Assembly: GCA_031551125.1 (NCBI GenBank)
Contig: JAVBOB010000023.1
Span: 1-64,000, forward strand
DNA length: 64,000 nt
From: JAIRNF01 sp031551125
GTDB lineage: Bacteria; Bacteroidota; Bacteroidia; Bacteroidales; UBA932
Direction of reading: 5' to 3'
Made by a program: the position numbers and the translations under genes. Below the pieces are notes generated by a model. That model saw nothing but the letters and a program-made list of their open reading frames with translations, did not search any database and was not told where the DNA came from. This document shows positions 51,415-60,188 of this stretch, piece by piece. Numbering within the stretch: the first letter of the stretch is position 1; each line of letters begins with the position of its first letter.

Positions 51415-51606
51415 CAGAACAAAGATGGAAGGAACAAAGAGCATAGACTTTTTAGATGAGTAAATTCTAATAATCTTTGTTCTTGTGATCTTTAATCTAA
51501 AAATAAACTGAGGAACAAAGATGAAAATAACATAGAATATAGGTTTTGGATAAAAACCAATAATCCTTGTTCTTTGCTCTTGTAATCTTTAATCTAAAAA
51601 TAAACC
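51415..51606. repeat. Tandem pair of family E palindromes
   Basis: Two copies, each with arms like gaacaaagatggaaggaaca and aatctttgttcttgtgatct, share an exact 21-bp right end (atctttaatctaaaaataaa plus c) at 51488-51508 and 51585-51605. They lie upstream of the transaldolase-like gene. Confidence 0.85.
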
Positions 51607-51634
51607 TTAACCAATAAATAAAAACAATAAGAGT

Positions 51635-52291
51635 ATGAAATTTTTTATTGATACAGCCAACCTGCAACAAATTAAGGAAGCACATGACCTAGGTGTACTC
51701 GACGGAGTTACTACCAACCCTTCACTAATGGCAAAAGAAGGTATAAAGGGCGAAGCCAACGTTAAGAAACATTACCTTGATATTTGCGAAATAGTTGATG
51801 GCGATGTTAGCGCCGAAGTTATTGCTACCGATTATGAGGGTATGGTGAAAGAGGGAGAAGAGCTGGCGGCTCTACATCCGCAAATTACGGTGAAGCTGCC
51901 TTGTACCAAAGAAGGAATAAAGGCAGTAAGATACTTTAGCGAAAAGGGTATCAAGACCAACTGTACGCTTGTATTTTCACTGGGGCAAGCGTTACTGGCG
52001 GCAAAAGCCGGAGCAACCTACGTTTCTCCCTTTGTTGGTCGCCTTGATGATATTGCCAGCGATGGCGTGGCGCTTATCAAAAAAATTGTGGACGTATATA
52101 ACTACTATGGCTACGAAACACAGGTGCTGGCAGCATCTATACGCCATACGCAGCATATTATACAGTGCTTGGAGGTAGGAGCCGATGTTGCTACCTGTCC
52201 GCTAAGCGCTATTGTAGGATTACTAAAGCACCCGTTGACCGATAGCGGATTGGCAACGTTCTTGGCCGACCATAAGAAGGTGAACGGATAG
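51635..52291 (+). CDS. fsa: Transaldolase / fructose-6-phosphate aldolase-like
   Basis: The 218-residue protein matches the small TalC/Fsa family: KFFIDTANLQQIKEAHDLG, GVTTNPSLMAKEG, the Schiff-base Lys87 in HPQITVKLPCTKEG, and CTLVFSLGQALLAAKAGATY with the following SPFVGRLDD. It catalyses either transaldolase or fructose-6-phosphate aldolase reactions; the sequence does not distinguish them with certainty. The short length is that of TalC/Fsa, not the long TalB form. Confidence 0.94.
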   Translation: MKFFIDTANLQQIKEAHDLGVLDGVTTNPSLMAKEGIKGEANVKKHYLDICEIVDGDVSAEVIATDYEGMVKEGEELAALHPQITVKLPCTKEGIKAVRYFSEKGIKTNCTLVFSLGQALLAAKAGATYVSPFVGRLDDIASDGVALIKKIVDVYNYYGYETQVLAASIRHTQHIIQCLEVGADVATCPLSAIVGLLKHPLTDSGLATFLADHKKVNG

Positions 52292-52321
52292 GCAAATAGT
52301 ATAAAAGACTAAGCACGCTTT

Positions 52322-52545
52322 ACCCCCAACCCCCTAAAGGGGGCGTTGTTCAACACATAGATACATAGAAGACTTAGATGCACATAGTTTTCCTTTACAC
52401 AAATTACTTGAGGGAATGCTGATAAATACAAATGATATAATAGACTATGTGTTTCTCTGTGCCCTCTGTACCTATGTGGTAAAAAGTAAGTCCTCTTTAG
52501 GGGAACCGAGTTTACGAGCTCGCCGAAGGCATTTAGGGGTGAAGG
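52322..52545. repeat. Family D element containing nested family F and a 25-nt insert
   Basis: The 318-bp gap before the tRNA-threonylcarbamoyl gene has no gene. Family D arms (52322-52343 and about 52487-52545) surround a family F palindrome (about 52351-52480, acatagatacatag facing actatgtg and cctatgtgg). The right family D arm is split by the element at 52506-52530. Confidence 0.75.
52506..52530 (-). repeat. 25-nt micro-element inside a family D repeat (copy 1)
   Basis: On the minus strand it begins gccttcggcgagctcg and continues taaactcgg. It splits the run ttagggg/atttagggg of family D. Copy 2 at 63171-63195 differs at three positions, two of them paired. Confidence 0.65.
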
Positions 52546-52572
52546 TGAGTTAATGGTTAGTCGCTAGAGTTG

Positions 52573-52606
52573 CAATAGTCAATATTCAATAAACAATAAG
52601 CAATAG
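52573..52606. repeat. Family I half element
   Basis: The word caatattcaataaacaata and flanks resemble one arm of the family I copies at 29651 and 43567. It ends just before the gene at 52610. Confidence 0.45.
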
Positions 52607-52609
52607 CCA

Positions 52610-53221
52610 ATGCTCCTAAAGCTTTACCCCGAAAACGTAAACCAGCGCGAGCTGACGAGGGTTGTTTCCTGTTTGGAAAACGACGGGGTAATTGTTTATC
52701 CTACCGACTCGGTTTACGCCATAGGCTGCGCTATGACAAGCAAGAAAGCGTTTGAGCGCATACTTCGCATTAAGGGGATAAAGGAGAAGGAAGCAAACTT
52801 TTCGCTTATCTGTTCAGATTTTAGCCATTTGTCCGATTACGCAAAGGTTGACAATGCAACCTTTAAGCTGTTGAAGAAGAACCTTCCCGGTCCTTTTACG
52901 TTTATTCTTCCCGCATCGGGTAAAGTTCCCGATAAGGTGTTAAGTAAAAAGCGAACGATAGGTATTCGTATTCCCAACAACAATATTCCGATAGAAATTG
53001 TTAAGCAGCTGGCCTGCCCTCTGTTTAGCACCTCGCTCAAAAGCGATGACGAAATTTTGGAGTACATTACCGACCCTGAGCTGATTCACGAAAAGTACGA
53101 GGATTTGGTAGATATGGTGATTGACGGCGGGTATGGAGATAACCATCCTACAACGGTGGTGGACTGTACGGGAGAAGAAACAGAGATTGTGCGTGAGGGC
53201 AAGGGTGAGTTACGATTATAG
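52610..53221 (+). CDS. L-threonylcarbamoyladenylate synthase (TsaC/Sua5/YrdC)
   Basis: The 203-residue YrdC-fold protein has GVIVYPTDSVYAIGCAMTSKKA, RILRIKGIKEKEANFSLICS with the following SDFSHLSDY, LKKNLPGPFTFILPAS and the RIPNN region. It makes the threonylcarbamoyl-AMP used for t6A37 of ANN-decoding tRNAs. It lacks the Sua5 C-terminal domain, so it is the short TsaC form. mnmA starts 6 bp after its stop, forming a tRNA-modification pair. Confidence 0.93.
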   Translation: MLLKLYPENVNQRELTRVVSCLENDGVIVYPTDSVYAIGCAMTSKKAFERILRIKGIKEKEANFSLICSDFSHLSDYAKVDNATFKLLKKNLPGPFTFILPASGKVPDKVLSKKRTIGIRIPNNNIPIEIVKQLACPLFSTSLKSDDEILEYITDPELIHEKYEDLVDMVIDGGYGDNHPTTVVDCTGEETEIVREGKGELRL

Positions 53222-53227
53222 AAGTAA

Positions 53228-54400
53228 ATGAAAATAGCAATAGGATTATCGGGTGGTGTTGATTCAAGTGTGGCGGCATACTTGCTGAAAAAGCAGGGAC
53301 ATGAATTGGTGGCTATGTTTATGCAAAATTGGCATGATACCACAGGTACACTTCATGGCGACTGTCCGTGGAAGGACGATTTGGCCATAGCTGAGCTGGT
53401 AGCCAAAAAGTTAGACATCCCTTTTCACTACGTAGACCTGAGCGCAGACTACAGCAAGAAGGTGGTAGATTACATGTTCTCGGAATACGAACAGGGCCGC
53501 ACACCCAATCCCGATGTAATGTGTAACCGTGAAATTAAGTTCGACGCTTTTCTGAAAGCAGCGGTGGACTTAGGTGTTGATTATGTTGCTACGGGGCACT
53601 ACTGTCGTAAGGGCGAAGCGCAGCGTGATGGCAAAACCTACTATCAGCTGCTTGCCGGCGTTGACGGGAATAAAGACCAAAGCTACTTTCTTTGTCAGCT
53701 ATCACAAGAGCAGCTGGCAAAGGCACTTTTCCCGATTGGCGATTTGCTGAAACCCGAGGTGAGGCGTATAGCCCATGAGCAAGGATTACCAACGGCCGAT
53801 AAAAAAGACTCGCAAGGTATTTGCTTTGTGGGAAAAATAGATCTTCCCGTTTTTCTTCAGCAAAAGCTGGCGGCAAAAGAGGGAAATATAGTTGAAATCA
53901 AGAGTGGTATATACGAAAAGCTGGCTAAGCCGGAATCGAACGATTTGGAAGGGTTAAGCACTCCTTACCGTTACTACCCGAATAACGGGAAAAAAGTAGG
54001 AACACATAACGGAGCACACTTTTATACCATAGGTCAGCGTAAAGGTATAGGTGTTGGCGGACATATTGAGCCGCTGTTTGTTATTGCTACCGATATTGCT
54101 ACCAATACGGTGTATGTGGGCGAAGGGCACGACCATCCGGGGCTTAACCGTAAGGGCTTGTTTATAAAGAGTACGGAGATACATTGGGTGCGCCCCGACC
54201 GTGCCATGATGGTAGGAGAGGAGCGTAGTTATTTGGTTAGGGTGCGCTATCGGCAAGCCTTGCAAGAGGCTAAGCTATACATGCGAGAGGAAGGGCTGTA
54301 TATTATTTTTGAGGAGCTGCAACGGGGTATTACAGCCGGTCAGTTTGCGGCTTGGTATGATGGAGAGGAGCTGTTAGGCTCCGGTGTAATTGCCCGATAG
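53228..54400 (+). CDS. mnmA: tRNA 2-thiouridylase
   Basis: The 390-residue protein has the PP-loop GLSGGVDSSVAAYLLKKQGH at residue 6, the first catalytic Cys in TPNPDVMCNREIKF (near 100), the second in SQGICFVGK (near 199), and a YTIGQRKGIGVGG-type tail. MnmA thiolates U34 of Lys, Glu and Gln tRNAs. Length is normal. It follows the YrdC gene by 6 bp and is probably translated from the same transcript. Confidence 0.96.
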   Translation: MKIAIGLSGGVDSSVAAYLLKKQGHELVAMFMQNWHDTTGTLHGDCPWKDDLAIAELVAKKLDIPFHYVDLSADYSKKVVDYMFSEYEQGRTPNPDVMCNREIKFDAFLKAAVDLGVDYVATGHYCRKGEAQRDGKTYYQLLAGVDGNKDQSYFLCQLSQEQLAKALFPIGDLLKPEVRRIAHEQGLPTADKKDSQGICFVGKIDLPVFLQQKLAAKEGNIVEIKSGIYEKLAKPESNDLEGLSTPYRYYPNNGKKVGTHNGAHFYTIGQRKGIGVGGHIEPLFVIATDIATNTVYVGEGHDHPGLNRKGLFIKSTEIHWVRPDRAMMVGEERSYLVRVRYRQALQEAKLYMREEGLYIIFEELQRGITAGQFAAWYDGEELLGSGVIAR

Positions 54401-54439
54401 GCGGAGAATGTAAACTATAAATGGTGAAAATGTAAAGCC

Positions 54440-55780
54440 ATGTTCAAAAAAATAAAGGAATTCAATAAAACGGCTACCCGCTTTATTACCCATGATATTT
54501 GGCACTTGGGTAGCGAAAAGTTAAGCCGCCGTGATGCTTTTCTGGTGCGTACGCTGAAGGTTATTATTATCTGCGTTCGTTCGTTTTGGGAAGACAAGAT
54601 AGCCATTCGCGCATCGGCGCTTACGCTATACACTATGATGTCTATTGTACCTATAGCCGCCTTGATATTTGCCGTAGCTAAGGGATTTAATATCGATGCC
54701 CAGCTGCAAACTGTGATAATGAACAGCTTTCCCGACCAGCAGGAGGTTGCTCAGTGGGTAATGAGCTTTGCCGATTCGGCCATTCGGAACGCCAAGGGAG
54801 GGGTAATAGCCGGGGCAGGTATTGTTATGTTGCTTTGGGCGGTAATAAGTATGCTTAACAACGTTGAGAAAGCCTTTAACCATATTTGGAACGTGAATAA
54901 GCAGCGTGCTATGGTGCGTAAGTTTGCCAACTACCTTTCCATAATGATTATCGTTCCCATTTTCTTTGTTTCGGCAAGCAGTATTTCTATTTCGTTGAAG
55001 TATGCGGTTGACTCGTTAGCCGAGGCATCGCCTTTCTTTTCGCACCTTGGCGGGCTGGTGAGGTTTTTGCTGGGCCTTATTCCTTACGTTCTTATTTGGC
55101 TTATGTTTAGCATGCTGTACACGGTAATGCCAAACACGCGGGTTAAGTTTAAGTATGCTTTTTTAGCCGGAGTAGTAGCGGGTACGGTGTTTGTACTTAT
55201 GCAAAGCCTGTACGTTTACTCACAGGTATCTATATCAAAGTATAGCGCCATATATGGTAGCTTTGCCGCTATCCCTTTATTCATTCTTTGGGCTAAGTTT
55301 AGCTGGATGATAATACTCTTTGGAGCCGAGCTGTCCTTTGCCTATCAGAATGTGGATAGCTACCAGCACGAGAAAGATTCCGATACGATGAGCATGCACC
55401 AGCATAAGCTACTTGCGCTGGTTATTACCCGAATGCTGGCTAAAAACTTTGCTGAGGGAGAAAAGGCGTTTACCGCAGAAGAAATATCGGTAAAGTCTGA
55501 AATACCTTTACGTACTGTGCATACAATAGTCAACAGCTTGGTGGAAGCGGGAGTTGTGTCGGAAATAGTGGGTAGAAATGATAAAGAGCTAGCCTATCAA
55601 CCGGCCGTTGATATTCATCGTATTACGGTTAGCTATGTAGTTAGTCGCATAGAGGTGCTGAACAGCAAGCCAAATATTGTTCCTCCCGATGTTAACTCCG
55701 ACCGTATGACCTTTGTTTTCGATGCTGAGGCTGTTCGCTTCCAAACATCACCGGATAATAAGCTGCTGATAGAGCTATAG
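54440..55780 (+). CDS. YihY/BrkB family membrane protein with C-terminal winged-helix-like domain
   Basis: The 446-residue protein has six or so membrane segments and the YihY signature RASALTLYTMMSIVPIAALIF, RKFANYLSIMIIVPIFFV and ILWAKFSWMIILFGAELSFA. The last 120 residues (LVITRMLAKNFAEGEKAFTA followed by SEIPLRTVHTIVNSLVEAGV) form a helical DNA-binding-like region, a build seen in other Bacteroidota members. Function is unknown; the older label ribonuclease BN is not supported for this family. A terminator follows. Confidence 0.9.
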   Translation: MFKKIKEFNKTATRFITHDIWHLGSEKLSRRDAFLVRTLKVIIICVRSFWEDKIAIRASALTLYTMMSIVPIAALIFAVAKGFNIDAQLQTVIMNSFPDQQEVAQWVMSFADSAIRNAKGGVIAGAGIVMLLWAVISMLNNVEKAFNHIWNVNKQRAMVRKFANYLSIMIIVPIFFVSASSISISLKYAVDSLAEASPFFSHLGGLVRFLLGLIPYVLIWLMFSMLYTVMPNTRVKFKYAFLAGVVAGTVFVLMQSLYVYSQVSISKYSAIYGSFAAIPLFILWAKFSWMIILFGAELSFAYQNVDSYQHEKDSDTMSMHQHKLLALVITRMLAKNFAEGEKAFTAEEISVKSEIPLRTVHTIVNSLVEAGVVSEIVGRNDKELAYQPAVDIHRITVSYVVSRIEVLNSKPNIVPPDVNSDRMTFVFDAEAVRFQTSPDNKLLIEL

Positions 55781-55803
55781 GTCTCCGCCTATAAAATATA
55801 ATC

Positions 55804-55840
55804 AAAAAGCCATCATTGTTTTGTTGCAATGATGGCTTTT
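55804..55840. terminator. Bidirectional terminator between YihY and M4 peptidase genes
   Basis: Arms aaaagccatcattg and caatgatggctttt flank a short loop, with A- and T-rich ends. It serves both convergent genes. Confidence 0.85.
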
Positions 55841-55860
55841 GCAGTTATGAGATAATACTT

Positions 55861-58608
55861 TTAATGCCTTACGATAATAGTTTGCCTATCAACTACCTTG
55901 TTATCCTTAATAATATTGAGAAAGTACGTTCCGTTTGCTAAACCGGAGGTATTAATGCTAGCCTGATTCGTTCCGTTTCCAATGGTCTGGCTGCGTACCA
56001 GCTGCTGCTGGCTGTTGTACAGCTTCAGCGCTACTTCACCTATACCTTTGCGTGATTGAGATTGTGTGCTGTTTAGCGTTGTGGTACTCATTGTTTTTGC
56101 TTGCATGGTATTTTGGTTGGCTTCTTCTTTAATCTCAACAGTTAGCTGGTCGTTGGTGGGGTTGGGGTATGAGTAGTAATGCCAGCCGCCGCACATTCCC
56201 CAAAAATCTGTACCTGTTTCAACTCCTCCTACTATAACTCTAAAATTATACATTCCGCAAGGCCAATCGTATGAGTGAATGCTGGGCTCGGAAGTAACTG
56301 CGAATAAATTGCTGTCAAAATACCAGTAGTATTCGGCATAACCGGGGAATGGTTCTACTAAACTTGCGTAAAAAGGTTCTCCACTCATGGGATTGAGATA
56401 AGATGCTCCATTGTCAATTTGGGGTTGCCAAGTTTGAAAATAAGTTACTTTCCAAGGTGTATAACAACCATTTGCTTGTGCGCGAACCTCTATGCCGTTG
56501 TTGTAACCGTATGACAACCGTTCGATAATTGTACTTGCTTGATTGCTGCAGGTAATAGTTCCATTACCAAGCTGGCTGGTAAGGTTAGAACTTATTTTCC
56601 AATCATAGCATTGTGCGTAGGGGTGTTCTAAGTATGCTTCCATTGACGTTAGTCCGGGATATACGCTGAGGTTACCGTTGTTTATTTGAATGGTTTTGGT
56701 AAAGGTTTGGTTTACTGTTCCGGATAAAGTTGCCGTTAGGGTTGCTGTTGAACCACCACAAAATAACACAGCCACAGTTGTTCCTGTTTGCCCGTTATGA
56801 AATTGTACGTTACTACTGCCACTCCAGTTGATGGATATTCCTGATTCAAAGCACCCAAGATGATAGTCAACCTGTTGAAAACTATAAGGGTTGTTAGGCC
56901 CAGAAATTAAATATTGATGTGGGTTTCCTATCCCCACGGCATACCATGCATTTGTAGTTTGAACAACTTCATTAGAGCCTGCTCCAAAAAGATCTTCAGC
57001 AGCTTTAATAGTATACAAACGAGCATCGGAATAGTTGGAGTTTGGAGTCAAGTAATAGGCAAGAGTTCTATAAGAAATTTTGGCAGCTTTTTCTATTCCG
57101 ATACCCATAACACTATACCCATTACCTATATCATTAGTTCCATTCCCTCCTGATGATAATAGATAAAACCAATAGTTTAAAATACCACTATTGGTATGGA
57201 CTCCACAGTAATCATTATTGCTGTTTGGAGAACAGTTTTGGCCATACCAATAGATGCCACCATAGGTATTGGGTTGCCATTTTTGTTTCGGATAATTCAT
57301 ATAGCGTAATGCTCCAGAATATGAAGCAATATCTTCACCTATCAACCATATATTATCATTTTTTTCTGGTCGAGCATAATACTCAACACATGCACCCCAA
57401 ATATCGCTAAACCCTTCGTTTAGTGCTCCGGACTCTTTGTTGTAAGCTAGATTTGCCGTTGATTGACAAATCCCATGCCCTATTTCATGAGCAATGACAT
57501 CAATTGAAGTTAAGACGTCAAATTGTATTCCTCCATCTCCATAAACCATCCGCTCCCCATCCCAAAATGCATTGTCATAGGCTGTTGAATAATGCACGTA
57601 GTTTTTTAAAATAGTCCCCTTGTTATCAAAACTGTTTCTATTATGTTTGTTTTTGAAATAGTCATATGTCATAGCACTTCCCCAGTGGGCATCAAGTGCT
57701 GCATCATCTTTTTTTGCATTATGCCACTCTGCTTGAGTCCAATTATTGTCTATATCAGTAAAATCAGTGGCTGAAGAAAAATTTGTGGAATTGCGAAGAT
57801 TGTATGTTTCTATCCCTTTTCCGCGAGTGTAATCTCTTAATCTATATGTTCCATTAATATAATCTGTATTAACGTTTCGCTGTCCATTGTAGCGGGTTTG
57901 AGCGGTTCCAGTTGCTCCAATATTTTTGATGATTGGTTCGCAGCCTTCTATTTGTCCATTTTGAGCATTAACATATATGTAATCGCGACGTAGCGGGATA
58001 TGAGCGTATATATTGAACTTGTACGTTAATGTGGTACATCCTTTGCCATTTGTATAAATAACACGTTCTGCTTTTGGGTAAAATGAAGCATTTTTATCAT
58101 TCCGTTCCTTTTTTATCCAAACTTCGTTTTCAGAATTATCCCACATATATTCTTGGGCATTTACATATTCTAGTGCTTTTTCTAGTGCTTGTTGTTCAGT
58201 GATCTGTATGTTGAGGTTTATATTTTTTATTTTTCTAAAATCACCGTTCATTGACTCAATGTCATTTTTTTTATAGTGAACATTGTATTGACTACCTTCA
58301 ATCTTAACCCCTTTGTATGATTGGAAAAATCGCAGATGAGCGTTCCCTTGCTCATCAACTAAACTATCTTGGAATATTGGCGCCTCATTTGCAGGTAAAT
58401 TAAGATGAGATATCATTACTTCTTTCGCGTGATTTTGCTTAGAGGTTCTTGTAGTTTTAGAAAATTGATTTGTATTTTTCTCAAATTGTATAAGAGTTGG
58501 TATGCTATCTTTGCTGTATAATTTAATAGGCTGAGTGTTACCTGCTATTGGGAGTAAAGTCCATACAAGACAAGAGGTTGCAATTATGGTTATTAGATAA
58601 GTTTTCAT
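55861..58608 (-). CDS. Secreted M4 (thermolysin-like) metallopeptidase with T9SS type A sorting domain
   Basis: The 915-residue protein has a signal peptide (about 1-24), an FTP-type propeptide domain (about 90-225), and an M4 catalytic domain with HEIGH at 374-378 and a third zinc ligand Glu398 in GALNEGFSD. The middle holds a TAYDNAFWDGERMVYGDGG motif typical of M4. The C-terminal third includes Ig/PKD-like stretches and ends with an NTSGLANGTYFLNIIKDN-type T9SS sorting domain. It is likely exported and cleaved at the surface. A lipoprotein gene ends 6 bp before its ATG, so they are probably co-transcribed. Confidence 0.95.
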   Translation of the reverse strand: MKTYLITIIATSCLVWTLLPIAGNTQPIKLYSKDSIPTLIQFEKNTNQFSKTTRTSKQNHAKEVMISHLNLPANEAPIFQDSLVDEQGNAHLRFFQSYKGVKIEGSQYNVHYKKNDIESMNGDFRKIKNINLNIQITEQQALEKALEYVNAQEYMWDNSENEVWIKKERNDKNASFYPKAERVIYTNGKGCTTLTYKFNIYAHIPLRRDYIYVNAQNGQIEGCEPIIKNIGATGTAQTRYNGQRNVNTDYINGTYRLRDYTRGKGIETYNLRNSTNFSSATDFTDIDNNWTQAEWHNAKKDDAALDAHWGSAMTYDYFKNKHNRNSFDNKGTILKNYVHYSTAYDNAFWDGERMVYGDGGIQFDVLTSIDVIAHEIGHGICQSTANLAYNKESGALNEGFSDIWGACVEYYARPEKNDNIWLIGEDIASYSGALRYMNYPKQKWQPNTYGGIYWYGQNCSPNSNNDYCGVHTNSGILNYWFYLLSSGGNGTNDIGNGYSVMGIGIEKAAKISYRTLAYYLTPNSNYSDARLYTIKAAEDLFGAGSNEVVQTTNAWYAVGIGNPHQYLISGPNNPYSFQQVDYHLGCFESGISINWSGSSNVQFHNGQTGTTVAVLFCGGSTATLTATLSGTVNQTFTKTIQINNGNLSVYPGLTSMEAYLEHPYAQCYDWKISSNLTSQLGNGTITCSNQASTIIERLSYGYNNGIEVRAQANGCYTPWKVTYFQTWQPQIDNGASYLNPMSGEPFYASLVEPFPGYAEYYWYFDSNLFAVTSEPSIHSYDWPCGMYNFRVIVGGVETGTDFWGMCGGWHYYSYPNPTNDQLTVEIKEEANQNTMQAKTMSTTTLNSTQSQSRKGIGEVALKLYNSQQQLVRSQTIGNGTNQASINTSGLANGTYFLNIIKDNKVVDRQTIIVRH

Positions 58609-58614
58609 GGCGTT

Positions 58615-59043
58615 TTATTTTTTAATCAGGGAATACATGTATCCATCGTAGTTCCCATCACTTATAAGCAATGTATCGTTAACTACACTATACATAAATG
58701 TATTTATTCCCAGTTCTTTTATATCCGCAACGTATGTCGAAAGCCCTAATACATTCCCTTGCTTCCAATTCAAATTCGCTTTTGTTGATGAATTGTTGGA
58801 TATCCATGTATAAAAATTGTTTTCAAATTTGATATATGTGTTTTCGTATTCAGCATAGCTGTTCCCTCCAATGCCTCCATTGCGGCTAACTAATTTCCAA
58901 CTTCCATTAATGTGTTGTTTTATAGTGTTTAGAGGCTTGTCGTAAAGCGTCATGTCCTGCTTTTCATCGTTCTTGCTACACCCGCTTATTAAGGGTAGAA
59001 TGCAGAAGCAAATCAATAGTAAATAGAGGTTTATTGTTTTCAT
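58615..59043 (-). CDS. Small lipoprotein upstream of the M4 peptidase
   Basis: The frame extends to 59088, but ATG 59043 (MKTINLYLLLICFCI) begins a proper lipoprotein signal with lipobox LISGC (Cys22), giving 142 residues. The mature part resembles a lipocalin-like or beta-barrel fold (GSWKLVSRNGGIGGNSYAEY and FYTWISNNSSTKANLNW). It ends six bp before the M4 peptidase start, so it is in the same operon and might be a chaperone, inhibitor or partner of that protease. This is inference. Confidence 0.82.
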   Translation of the reverse strand: MKTINLYLLLICFCILPLISGCSKNDEKQDMTLYDKPLNTIKQHINGSWKLVSRNGGIGGNSYAEYENTYIKFENNFYTWISNNSSTKANLNWKQGNVLGLSTYVADIKELGINTFMYSVVNDTLLISDGNYDGYMYSLIKK

Positions 59044-59090
59044 TTGGTCAACGTTTTGGTTAACAATATTGATGATTAAAACATACAACT

Positions 59091-59098
59091 CAAAATTA
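59091..59098 (-). promoter_or_regulatory. Putative -7 box for the lipoprotein-M4 peptidase operon
   Basis: On the minus strand it reads TAATTTTG, 47 nt before the lipoprotein start. AT-rich surroundings make chance matches likely. Confidence 0.35.
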
Positions 59099-59265
59099 AT
59101 AAATTTATCTTTGTAATGCGAGTATTTAACACCGCAAATTAGTAGTGTAACAATATATGCTTAAAATATTTAGAAAGAAGGACGATTAGTTGATTTTACA
59201 ATAATTTCATGTGATTGGAGCTGTAAAAATTTCTTTAAGTTGTCCAATCAGTAAGGGCGGTGAAA

Positions 59266-59301
59266 AAATACCATTGCCTCATAATTAAGACAACGGTATT
59301 T
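59266..59301 (-). terminator. Hairpin terminator on the minus strand
   Basis: Arms aaataccattg and caacggtattt (one mismatch) with a 14-base loop and A/T flanks resemble the terminator at 13357. It lies just after the stop codon of the possible gene remnant at 59319. Confidence 0.55.
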
Positions 59302-59318
59302 AAACGGGTTAAGGCAGC

Positions 59319-59437
59319 TTACAGCTGCACCACAACCCCAAACTTACAGATACCAACGGTTCCAATACCAAGGTTGCAGAATAACCCGCAAGACTTATAC
59401 TTGAGGCGCAAGCCTGAAAGGTAAAAGTTAGATTTGT
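59319..59437 (-). pseudogene. Possible C-terminal remnant of an outer-membrane protein gene
   Basis: On the minus strand a frame abutting the NUDIX stop reads SNFYLSGLRLKYKSCGLFCN then LGIGTVGICKFGVVVQL, ending with TAA at 59321-59319. Alternating hydrophobic strands ending in VVQL resemble the last two strands of an outer-membrane beta-barrel. No start or upstream part exists. The same DNA also has short repeats (cgggtta/taacccg), so a repeat origin is possible. It fills most of the 59044-59437 gap along with the terminator. Confidence 0.35.
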
Positions 59438-60070
59438 TTATTGTGCTTCGCCAGCTATATCCGCCGCTTTGAAAACCTCACGAACAGATGCAAATGCGCA
59501 TTGGAGTTGATTAGAGAGTTTTGATAGTGGTACCCACTCCGCTTTTTCAATTCCTTCTTCGAGTTGAGGTATGGGTTGCTGCTCTTTGCTACAGGATAGC
59601 TTAAACCAATGAGTACACTTTAGTATAGGAGCGTTGTTCTGATAGTAGGTATGGTAGGTTGTTGTCAGAGCAGATGGAGAGCTTAAGCCGGATATGCCGC
59701 ATTCTTCCTCAACTTCGCGTATGGCTGCTGTTTTCGCGTTTTCGCCGGGTTCTATCCATCCTTTGGGGAGGTCCCAATGCTGAAAGCGAAAAATCATTAG
59801 CACCTCGTTATTCTTGTTCTGAACAAGCCCTCCGGCTGCCTCTATCAGCTTAAAGGCGGCGCAGAATCGGCTGAATACGGACTCTTCCCGCTCATCTCCG
59901 GTGTATAACCACAGCTCTTTAAGGTTTTGGTTGGCTTCAAAGTAGCGGATAAATTTTTCGATGTTGGTATTTGGTTGTAGCGTATGCACTATTGCTGTAG
60001 GAGAGGAAAAGCACTCTTCATATACGGAAGAAATGGCAATATAACGATCGTTGAAAAATATCTTATACAT
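59438..60070 (-). CDS. NUDIX hydrolase
   Basis: The 210-residue protein has a full Nudix box at residues 104-126 (GWIEPGENAKTAAIREVEEE then CGI), matching G-x5-E-x7-R-E-V-x-E-E-x-G. An N-terminal 80 residues precede it, as in other Bacteroidota members. The enzyme hydrolyses a nucleoside diphosphate linked to another group; the substrate is unknown. It is divergent from pyrE. Confidence 0.93.
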   Translation of the reverse strand: MYKIFFNDRYIAISSVYEECFSSPTAIVHTLQPNTNIEKFIRYFEANQNLKELWLYTGDEREESVFSRFCAAFKLIEAAGGLVQNKNNEVLMIFRFQHWDLPKGWIEPGENAKTAAIREVEEECGISGLSSPSALTTTYHTYYQNNAPILKCTHWFKLSCSKEQQPIPQLEEGIEKAEWVPLSKLSNQLQCAFASVREVFKAADIAGEAQ

Positions 60071-60160
60071 CTTGACTTGTTGTCTAGTCTCTATTGGGTT
60101 TTATTTGCGTATTGTTTTGCGGTAGTTTGGCTACCGGTTTTTTAACCCTCTGAAATTTGC

Positions 60161-60168
60161 TACCTTTG
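60161..60168 (+). promoter_or_regulatory. Putative -7 box for pyrE
   Basis: TACCTTTG is a full TAnnTTTG match, 20 nt before the pyrE start. The -33 region is a T run rather than TTG. Confidence 0.45.
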
Positions 60169-60188
60169 TGCTTATTAAAATCATACTA

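Noticed and set aside
54440..55780. Ribonuclease BN
   Set aside because: This label is a historical misannotation of the YihY/BrkB membrane family; no nuclease motif is present.
59106..59113. TATCTTTG promoter match on the plus strand
   Set aside because: No plus-strand gene follows until pyrE, which has its own closer match.
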